Source: Archivesica marissinica (taxonomy: Eukaryota; Mollusca; Bivalvia; Venerida; Vesicomyidae). From it: DNA of 64,000 nt. The notes beneath the pieces are model-generated. The model was not told where the DNA came from and made no database searches. It worked only from the letters and a program-made list of their open reading frames with translations. The stretch is from the NCBI GenBank assembly GCA_014843695.1, contig CM026391.1:16117365-16181364 (forward strand), given 5' to 3'. This document shows positions 28,101-40,100 of the stretch, piece by piece; positions within the stretch are counted from its first letter, which is position 1, and each line of letters opens with the position of its first letter. The translations under genes and the position numbers were made by a program.

Positions 28101-31100
28101 CTAGACTGTATATAATAGAGTGCAGGAATCCTAGACTGTATATAATATAGAGTGCAAGGATCCTAGACTGTATATAATATAGAGTGCAAGGATCCTAGAC
28201 TGTATATAATATAGAGTGCAAGGATCCTAGACTGTATATAATATAGAGTGCAAGGATCCTAGACTGTATATAATATAGAAGTCAAGGATCCTAGACTGTA
28301 TATAATAGAGTGCAAGAATCCTAGACTGTATATAATATAGAGTGCAAGGATCCTAGACTGTATATAATATAGAGTGCAAGGATCCTAGACTGTATATAAT
28401 ATAGAGAGCAAGGATCCTAGACTGTATATAATATAGAGTGCAAGGATCCTAGACTGTATATAATATAGAGTGCAAGGATCCTAGACTATATAATATAGAG
28501 TGCAAGGATCCTAGACTGTATATAATATAGAGAGCAAGGATCCTAGACTGTATATAATATAGAGTGCAAGGATCCTAGACTGTATATAATATAGAGTGCA
28601 AGGATCCTAGACTGTATATAATATATTGAGTGCAAGGATCCTCGACTGTATATAATATAGAGTGCAAGGATCCTAGACTGATAGAATAGAGTGCAGGAAT
28701 CATAGACTGTATATAATATAGAGTGCAAGGATCCTAGACTGTATATAATATAGAGAGCAAGGATCCTAGACTGTATATAATATAGAGTGCAAGGATCCTA
28801 GACTGTATATAATATAGAAGTCAAGGATCCTAGACTGTATATAATAGAGTGCAGGAATCCTAGACTGTATATAATATAGAGTGCAAGGATCCTAGACTGT
28901 ATATAATATAGAGTGCAAGGATCCTAGACTGTATATAATATAGAGAGCAAGGATCCTAGACTGTATATAATATAGAGTGCAAGGATCCTAGACTGTATAT
29001 AATATAGAGTGCAAGGATCCTAGACTATATAATATAGAGTGCAAGGATCCTAGACTGTATATAATATAGAGTGCAAGAATCCTAGACTGTATATAATATA
29101 GAGTGCAAGAATCCTAGACTGTATAGAATATAGAGTGCAAGGATCCTAGACTGTATATAATATAGAGTGCAAGGATCCTAGACTGTATATAATATAGAGT
29201 GCAAGGATCCTAGACTGTATATAATATAGAGTGCAAGGATCCTAGACTGTATAGAGTATAGAGTGCAAGGATCCTAGACTGTATATAATATAGAGTGCAA
29301 GGATCCTAGACTGTATATAATATAGAGTGCAAGGATCCTAGACTGTATAGAATATAGAGTGCAAGGATCCTAGACTGTATATAATATAGAGTGCAAGGAT
29401 CCTAGACTGTATATAATATAGAGTGCAAGGATCCTAGACTGTATATAATATAGAGTGCAAGGATCCTAGACTGTATATAATATAGAGTGCAAGGATCCTA
29501 GACTGTATATAATATAGAGTGCAAGGATCCTAGACTGTATATAATATAGAGTGCAAGGATCCTAGACTGTATATAATATAGAGTGCAAGGATCCTAGACT
29601 GTATATAATATAGAGTGCAAGGATCCTAGACTGTATAGAATATAGAGTACAAGGATCCTAGACTGATAGAATAGAGTGCAGGAATCATAGACTGTATATA
29701 ATATAGAGTGCAAGGATCCTAGACTGTATATAATATAGAGTGCAAGGATCCTAGACTGTATATAATATATTGAGTGCAAGGATCCTCGACTGTATATAAT
29801 ATAGAGTGCAAGGATCCTAGACTGATAGAATAGAGTGCAGGAATCATAGACTGTATATAATATAGAGTGCAAGGATCCTAGACTGTATATAATATAGAGA
29901 GCAAGGATCCTAGACTGTATATAATATAGAGTGCAAGGATCCTAGACTGTATATAATATAGAAGTCAAGGATCCTAGACTGTATATAATAGAGTGCAGGA
30001 ATCCTAGACTGTATATAATATAGAGTGCAAGGATCCTAGACTGTATATAATTTAGAGTGCAAGGATCCTAGACTGTATATAATATAGAGAGCAAGGATCC
30101 TAGACTGTATATAATATAGAGTGCAAGGATCCTAGACTGTATATAATATAGAGTGCAAGGATCCTAGACTATATAATATAGAGTGCAAGGATCCTAGACT
30201 GTATATAATATAGAGTGCAAGAATCCTAGACTGTATATAATATAGAGTGCAAGAATCCTAGACTGTATAGAATATAGAGTGCAAGGATCCTAGACTGTAT
30301 ATAATATAGAGTGCAAGGATCCTAGACTGTATATAATATAGAGTGCAAGGATCCTAGACTGTATATAATATAGAGTGCAAGGATCCTAGACTGTATATAA
30401 TATAGAGTGCAAGGATCCTAGACTGTATATAATATAGAGTGCAAGGATCCTAGACTGTATATAATATAGAGTGCAAGGATCCTAGACTGTATATAATATA
30501 GAGTGCAAGGATCCTAGACTGTATATAATATAGAGTGCAAGGATCCTAGACTGTATATAATATAGAGTGCAAGGATCCTAGACTGTATATAATATAGAGT
30601 GCAAGGATCCTAGACTGTATATAATATAGAGTGCAAGGATCCTAGACTGTATATAATATAGAGTGCAAGGATCCTAGACTGTATATAATATAGAGTGCAA
30701 GGATCCTAGACTGTATATAATATAGAGTGCAAGGATCCTAGACTGTATATAATATAGAGTGCAAGGATCCTAGACTGTATAGAATATAGAGTACAAGGAT
30801 CCTAGACTGATAGAATAGAGTGCAGGAATCATAGACTGTATATAATATAGAGTGCAAGGATCCTAGACTGTATATAATATAGAGTGCAAGGATCCTAGAC
30901 TGTATATAATATAGAGTGCAAGGATCCTAGACTGATAGAATAGAGTGCAGGAATCATAGACTGTATATAATATAGAGTGCAAGGATCCTAGACTGTATAT
31001 AATATAGAGTGCAAGGATCCTAGACTGTATATAATAGAGTGCAGGAATCCTAGACTGTATATAATATAGAGTGCAAGGATCCTAGACTGTATATAATATA

Positions 31101-34100
31101 GAGTGCAAGGATCCTAGACTGTATAGAGTGCAAGGATCCTAGACTGTATATAATATAGAGTGCAAGGATCCTAGACTGTATATAATATAGAGTGCAAGGA
31201 TCCTAGACTGTATAGAGTATAGAGTGCAAGGATCCTAGACTGTATATAATATAGAGTGCAAGGATCCTAGACTGTATATAATATAGAGTGCAAGGATCCT
31301 AGACTGTATATAATATAGAGTGCAAGGATCCTAGACTGTATATAATATAGAGTGCAAGGATCCTAGACTGTATATAATATAGAGTGCAAGGATCCTAGAC
31401 TGTATATAATATAGAGTGCAGGAATCCTAGACTGTATATAATATAGAGTGCAATGATCCTAGACTGTATATAATATAGAGTGCAAGGATCCTAGACTGTA
31501 TAGAGTATAGAGTGCAAGGATCCTAGACTGTATATAATATAGAGTGCAAGGATCCTAGACTGTATATAATATAGAGTGCAAGGATCCTAGACTGTATAGA
31601 GTATAGAGTGCAGGAATCATAGACTGTATATAATATAATACAATTTAATATATGTACTCCTTTCGAGAGATTGCACCCATTAACAGACAGTACAGTACAA
31701 CATCTCTAGCCCAGACAGCAACATATTCTCCAGTGTAAAGCATAACATTCAGACAGTAAAATAGCACTTGTATTTGCTTCTGTAGAAGATAATTTTCAAT
31801 TATAAAGTGTCAGTTTTCATAATATATTGATTTATGATCAATAGTAGATGAACACGCATGTTATAAATATTTAAATGGAATTCTATCATTCTTCAAAACA
31901 AGTATTGACGTGTAATGTTTCTCTGGGTACCATCATTTCCCATACATTAATTATCGTGTATTACGATTCAAATTCTTATTTTGCTTTACAGTGTGAACTT
32001 TTGAAATACTTGTACATATAATGCTATTAAAAGAAACATATTCATATTCTCATTTTTGGAACACCCTGTAGTCCAATATACAATAGAGATATATGTATCC
32101 CCAAATATGTTCATTAGTTTGGAAAGGGCTGTTGCTAATGTTTTCAGAACTTGTAGCCCAATCCATTTGCACTTTGAAAATTGTATATGGATATTATCAG
32201 GATTTATGTACATTATAAATGTGACAGTAATGTTATTGTGATTTGTAAATTGTATTCGTCATTATGAAAAAAGTTGCAATAAAATATTATTAAGTTAAAA
32301 TATGTTCATATACTGACAGTATATCCCCATTCAGGGGGTGTAGCCCCTTTTAGATATTTCTTTAAAATGAGTCATGTTTCACTAACATGTTTTAAAAATC
32401 ACTAGAATAACAATGACATTGCACTCAAATGTCAAATGTCTAGGTTCCCAGAAGGGGTTTGTTTGTGTTTATAGATATGAGAGGTGTCCATTGGACTCTA
32501 GATAGTGTTCATACATGTATGAAACTTTGTTTTAAAAAATATCCCACCAGCTATTGTATATATTCAGCATAAGTCGAGTTTTCAATATATATGACTTGTT
32601 GTTGCAGGTTAGTCCAGAGGATGTACACGGTTTATCCAAGGTCGATATACCACACCCACGATTCCTGAATTCAGACTTTGTACAATTCTCCTACGCACCA
32701 AGATGCCTGCCCGAAGACAGGACACTCCTTGTACGTAATTTTACTGACATTAATCATAATTTAAAATTGAATTTCATTTACCCGTTCCTTCATAGAGATT
32801 TAGGTTAATATGCTATTATATGTCCATACAAACGACAACCATTTAACCCTTTCCTTCATAGAGATTTAGGTTAATATACTATTATATCTCCATACAAAAG
32901 ACAGCCATTTAACCCATTCCTTCATAGAGATTTAGGTTAATATACTATTATATCTTCATACAAACGACAGCCATTTAACCCTTTCCTTCATAGAGACTTA
33001 GGTTAATATACTATTATATCTCCATACAAACGACAGCCATTTAACCCTTTCCTTCATAGAGACTTAGGTTAATATACTATTATATCTCCATACAAACGAC
33101 AGCCATTTAACCCTTTCCTTCATAGAGATTTAGGTTAATATACTATTATATCTTCATACAAACGACAGCCATTTAACCCTTTCCTTCATAGAGACTTAGG
33201 TTAATATACTATTATATCTCCATACAAACGACAGCTATGTAGCTATCTTGCAGTGGATAAGTAGTCACCATATCTATCCCACCTCCATAGATATTACTGG
33301 GATATATAGAGATTTAGGTTAATATACTATTATATCTCCATACAAACGACAGCCATTTAGCTATCATGCAGTGGATAAGTAGTCACCATATCTATCCCAC
33401 CTCCATAGATATTACTGGGATATATAGAGATTTAGGTTAATATACTATTATATTTCCATACAAACGACAGCCATTTAGCTACTAGTATCATGCAGCGGAT
33501 AAGTAGTCGCCATATCTATTCCACCTCCATAGATATTACTGGGATATATAGAGATTTAAGTTAATATACTATTATATCTCCATACAAACGACAGCCATTG
33601 AGCTATCATGCAGTGGATAAGTAGTGGCCATATCTATCCCACCTCCATAGAGATTTAGGTTAATATACTATTATATTTCCATACAAACGACAGCCATTTA
33701 GCTACTAGTATCATGTAATGGATAAGTAGTCGCCATATCTATCCCACCTCCATAGATATTACTAGAACTACATGAGATTCTGGCCTTAATTATAAACATT
33801 GGTTTGGCTACTACATTGTCAATGTATGTCGTATTGGTAATGGTGCCAAGAGGTGCTTCTATGAGGGAAAAAATTTAGAAAAACATCAAGTAACATCACA
33901 TCGTCTTGAAAATGCAAATATCTAGAGTGACATCAACGTTAACAGAAAAAACTTAACATATTCTATTCGTGAATAATGTTGACTCTTCAAGAGCTAAAAT
34001 GTTCATCTATTACGATTTCTAGTTATATATTCAAGAGCTAAAATGTTCAATCTATGACGATTTCTAGTTATATATTCAAGAGCTAAAATGTTCAATCTAT

Positions 34101-37100
34101 TACGATTTCTAGTTATATCATCAGCCTCCGTCCGTCTTATGAGACGATGGATTGCGCTCTTGTTGAACATCTTCTGCGGTGACTGAGTAGGCCTATTCTT
34201 GAGTGGCAGTCTCTGTTGCAGTCATCGCAGGTGAAGATCGAGTCATCCAGTTTGGTTGATGCCTTTCGCTTCTGTCGTTTCTGCTCACGAAGCCGAGTTC
34301 GTTCAGCCTCGGCTCGTCTGACCCCAGCTTTCACAACGTGTCTCCATGATGACCGGTTTGATGCTGTGTCCTCCCAAGACTCTATGTTGATTTGCGCTGA
34401 ACGCAGGTCCCTCTTACAAGCGTCCCTGTATCTTAGGTGGGGGCGACCAGTTGGACGTGATCCTTGTTCAAGTTGACCGTACAGTAGATCTTTGGGGATG
34501 CGTCCTTTGTCCATGCGTCGGACATGACCTAGCCAGTGCAGGCGGCGTTCACTGAGCATTGCATAGATGGTTGTTGAACTCGCTCTGCTGAGGACCTCTG
34601 TATTGGTGACCCTATCTTCCCAAGTGATTCCCAGGATCCTGCGAAGGCACCTCATATGGTATGAGTTCAGCTTTGTCTCTTGTCTGGCATATGTCGTCCA
34701 TGACTCACTGCCGTAGAGGAGCGTGCTGAGTATGCAGGCCTGGTAGACCTTCAACTTGGTGTTCAGCGTTAGGTTTCTGTTCTCCCAGACTCTCTTGGTG
34801 AGTTTTGACATGACGGTGGCTGCTTTCCCAATGCGTGCATTGATCTCAGCATCGAGGGACAGGTTGTTGGATATCAGTGATCCTAGATATCTGAAGTTGT
34901 CGACCATGGCGAGTGTAGAGCCGTTAATGGCTATGGGAGCTGGATCTGCAACGTCCTGGGTCATGACCTCTGTTTTCTTTATGCTGATGGTTAGGGCAAA
35001 CTCACGGCATGCATTGGAGAACTGATCCATGAGGCGCTGGAGGCCATCGTGTGTGTGGCTTGTGAGGGCTGCATCGTCAGCGAACAGCATCTCCCTGAGT
35101 AGGACACGAGTTGTTTTGGTTTTGGCGCGCAAGCGGGCCAAGTTGTATAGCTTGCCATCGTGTCGAGTGTGGCTGTAGACACCGTCAGAGGAGGACTGGA
35201 AGGCATATGTCAGGAGGAGTGAGAAGAGGATGCCGAAGAGCGTCGGTGCGAGGACGCAGCCTTGCTTGACTCCGCTGAGGATGGGAAAAGGCTTGGAAGT
35301 GTCGCCGTCGAAGCTGACGGTGCTCTTCATGTCTTTGTGGAACGACGTGATCATGCTTAGCAATTTTGGTGGACAGCCAATCTTGTGTAGCAGTTTGAAA
35401 AGTCCACAGCGACTGACCAGGTCGAATGCCTTTGTTAGGTCCACGAATGCGAGGTACAGTGGTTGTTGTTGCTCCCTACACTTTTCCTGGAGTTGCCTTA
35501 CTGAAAAGATCATGTCAACGGTGGATCGGCCAGATCTAGTTATATATTCAAGAGCTAAATTGTTCAATCTATGACGATTTCTAGTTATATCTTCAAGAGC
35601 TAAATTGTTCAATCTATGATGATTTCTAGTTATATCATAATATTTGCATTTCTTTTATGCTTTCCACTGTTTTCAATCAGTGAAAGATGGCATTTTCCCT
35701 GTCACTGCTTTAGTTTCGTATTCCTCCGCAGTTGGATGTACTTTACGTTTCGCTATTTTCTGACAATTATGAACAGTTAATTATTAACTAATATAATCCA
35801 ATGAATTTGTTTAGTCTGTAGTTTTTAATTTTGACAGCAAACAGAAACTAACTTGAACATTATACCGGAACTATTTCTTATTACGGACGTTCACACTAAC
35901 ATAAGTAAGTGGTTGTGCGGTTGTGTATTGTAGAGTAATGACAGGGACAGTTAAAATGATTTAAATTTGATAACAACTATTATGTGTTTCCCTCTGTTGC
36001 AGGCTTGTTTATCCATGTTTGAAGACTTGAATCTCTTATCTCGATGGAAGATAAGGCGAGAGACATTAGCAAGGTCTGGTTTAACATTCCCATTTGAAAC
36101 ACATTGTTATACTGTACTGCATTGCCAAACAGTTAAAATTGTTTCGTTTATATAAATTAATCTTAACTCGATTACGAAACAAGTTTTTACAATGTTATAT
36201 TAATTGCTCTCAAGACATCATTCCTGATAGAATCCATCGCCATAAGGGAGAGAGAAGAGGGAGACCTCATTCCTGATGGAATCCATCGCCATGAGGGAGA
36301 GAGAAGAGGGAGACCTCATTCCTGATGGAATCCATCGCCATGAGGGAGAGATAGACATCATTCCTGATGGAATCCATCACCATGAGGGAGAGAGAAGAGG
36401 GAGACCTCATTCCTGATAGAATCCATCGCCATGAGGGAGATAGAGACCTCATTCCTGATGGAATCCATCACCATGAGGGAGAGAGAAGAGGGAGACCTCA
36501 TTCCTGATGGAATCCATCTCCATGCGGGAGAGACGTCATTCCTGATGGAATCCATCGCCATGAGGGAGAGAGAAGAGGCATTGTGGAATTTAAATGCCTT
36601 GCCTAATGGACCAATCGTAATGGTTGTTACCACTGGACTACAGATCCGTTGGTTATTAACATATTAATAAACTCAACTTTCACATATTTATGACATGAGA
36701 TGACACAATACACAGGATTAACCCATTCAACACCAAGTAACTGCCATAGACTGGTCCATGCATTTTTAGACCAATTAAATTAATAAGAAAATTACATTTG
36801 GATCAGTTCATTTATCAAAATGGGTAAATTCTTTTTTAAAAATTGTAATATTACTGGCAAAAAGTGCAGATCCTGATGAGACGGCTCGTTACGAGCCGAC
36901 TCATCTGGATCTACACTTTTTGTAAGCCTATTGAGAGGTCTGTGGTGTTGAAAGGGTTAAGTAGACGTCTTAATAAGTTTAAGATAACACGTGCAAATTG
37001 GTCGGAAACTGGTCTTATTACAGGAGTTCTCGTATCATTTGGACTGGTAATCCAGGGATCGTAGGTTCGATCCCCCGTCTGACCCTAATAAAATTAACAG

Positions 37101-40100
37101 TCTTTCAGATGGGACGTTAAGCCGAGGTCTCATGTCGGTGCTTACACCGTGCATGTAAAAGAACCAGAGGAGACTCTGGAATGGGTCTCTGTCTGTATCA
37201 TTGCACTATCCTCCAAAATCTAAAATGACTAATCTCTTGGTTTAAACATATTTATTTGACATTATATAACATAATTTACTACAAATAATTATGTACACAA
37301 TAAATACAAGTGGATTGATATGAAAGCTAAAAGCTAGTCTTTGCTACACTAAACATTAATAACAAAACACTCCATTGCAATGACTAGACGGTGTACGTTT
37401 GTTTATTGGCGATGAGCATCTGGCACCGGATATACATGATGTATTTTCTTATTAAATACAGTACATTTGCAAATCATTGAATACATCCTGTAGTCATAAC
37501 ATTATGATTTCTATACGCTTACAGGCTGAACGCAACATTTCCACAACGACACCCGCCCTGAAATTGATTGTTTAGATCCCCGATTTCTAAGTTGTTTAAA
37601 AACAAATTCAAATTGTTTCTCTCTCACAGCCGAATGCTACGTTTTTTGATTTGACTCGCCCAGAAAAAACCAAGGATAAAAACTATTTTCTATTGGAAAA
37701 ACCCTGGAAATCTGTGCCCGTTTGTCAACGTCAAATCGCATTATGTCGGGCCTCATCACAGCCTGTAACGTATCGCTAAACATTTTACAATTCCATGTAC
37801 ATGTCTTACAAATTTTGATCACAAAGTCAAAATTCAGAAATAAAATTTGATGTTATCTGCACGAAATCGTCTAGTAGAATGAATCTTTCAATACCTCTAC
37901 ACACGATATTTATAACACATATACCATGAAAACCCCATGCAGTAACTGACCAATACTACCACTATACGGAATACGTTCCGCGGAAAGACAAATATTTCAC
38001 GCTATTCTTCGTAACGCGTGAAATGTATAGTCTTTGCTACACTAAACATTAATAACAAAACACTCCATTGCAATGACTAGACGGTGTACCTAGACACTAA
38101 AAAGAACGGGCTGGAGTGTAAACATCTGTGCGATTATAAAGACAAATGTTTTTTTTTGAAACTTCTAGTCTAATTTCCAAAGAATCCGCCACATAACCAA
38201 CCATCCTTACTGTTTTCGCTCTTCCAACGCCCATGGCGCTTCCAACACCTGTCATTTACTGCAGCGTTAGCTGCGACTGTGGCACCACCCGATCTCCGGG
38301 AATGCAAACCCAAGTTCAAGTCTTGACCAACTTCTTTCAGCCTTGCGACTATGCACTCCCTAGCTCGGGTGTAACTCAACCATTTATTTTTGTAAATTAA
38401 GCTACAAATTCTGTGAGACCGAAAACAAGGTCTAAATAAATACAATGAATCGTAAACAGTCTGTTTCGAAATGTCTAAGTAACGTTTTAGTAAAATATAC
38501 GGACAAGCCGCGGTCTCGCCTTTAGCTACAACTACTTCGTTGCCGTAGCGGTATTGGTCAGTTTTACTTTTTTGTATGCGTAACGAAAAGTGATCATCAT
38601 GAAATGTAATGTCATTACAACGTAAATTCTGAATTTCGTTGTATCTTAGAAAGGCACAGAAACCTATCACAATCATACATAAATCTCGGACAACTAAAAC
38701 GTCTGTACTGTCCGCATATTTCAAACACAAATCTATTAACATTTCTGATGTTACTGGTTCTTTCTTGTTAACTGTTCTTGTTAATCTGCGTCTTGAAGCT
38801 TCTAATAAGTTTTTAACAAACATGTTGTCAGTGGGATCTGCTAAGTTCTTTAATGCGCCCACTTTATGCTGTACACAGTAGCGGAGACAACACTATAGGA
38901 ACACTTATTGTCTATTAACTGTGTCAAGTACAATGACACGACGATCGGTGATGCTGGCATATCTGTAACTTCTAGATTTTTGGCGAATGTTTTCCATTTA
39001 TTAAAATAATGAAAGTACTTTTTGTTTGTGTTTTCACGTCTGGAATCTACGAGGAATCCTGCCATTTGATCTGCCAGACTTCGTAAGTTTACATCCGGTA
39101 TGCCAGCTGCTGCTATCTCAGCGTCTATTGTCTGCCTCAAATTCAAGCCTGCAACAATGCGAATAAAATTACGCCTCGTGCATGTATTATCCTTATAGCT
39201 AATATACCGAACTTTAGCGGTCTGCCGTCAAAAACGCCATTCTTTCCTCTACCCCTGGTTGTCAAAACACCCGGCTGAAAACGCAAAGTATCGTAAATGT
39301 AATAAGCTGTGTTGCAACCATCTGGGAACAGTATTGGCCAACATGGCGCTGATTTCCACTCTGGAACAAGCAATGTACAGTTACACTTGTCTTTCAGAAC
39401 CTTTTGTATACAAGCTGAAATTAATCTAGGAGGTGGAACAATCCAATTATTCCAATCAGCCCAGCTCTGCGTAAAAGCGTCGATTGCGGCTGTACCTGGA
39501 CACCAGAACCTGGAATTAAACGTTTTACATTTACTATTATAATGGCATGCAAAAAGGTCCACCGTGTGTTCCCCCCATCTATCATTTGCTACTTCGTACA
39601 CCCAGTCTAAAATTGACCAGCCATCGCAGTCCGTGCACCTACTGAGGAAATCAGCCTCACGATTATGATCTCGTGGTATCCATTTTGGGAATAAAGATAC
39701 GTTTTGCTTTATACATACATCATAGACCCGGACTGCGATCTCTTGTAATTTTGGTTTACTACTACCATTCTTTATAATGCTACACACATTTTTGTTATCA
39801 GTGTTCAACATAACGTTCTTTCCTTGAACGCTTGGTACAGCATAGTTCAGCATTTTATATTCTGCTTCTAGTTCTCTCCATGTAGAACTGAAATCACATT
39901 CGAACTTGCACCAACAAGCGGTGACATTGCTCTCAGGCACACCTTCAATATATCCACCGTATCCAGATCCACTGGCGTCAACAAAGACGTTAGCATCCAC
40001 ATCAATTTCCGATAAACTGACGTCAACAGAGATGGATGACTTATTTATCACATATTCAGCATCTAGCAAACAGTTGTTCAAACCTATTACATTTTGCTTC

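Noticed and set aside
21451..29872. Many 60-124 codon open frames ([19 protein letters not shown] type)
   Set aside because: They are fragments of the 32 bp array.
34216..35574. Open frames on the + strand over the LINE
   Set aside because: They are antisense shadows of the reverse transcriptase frame.
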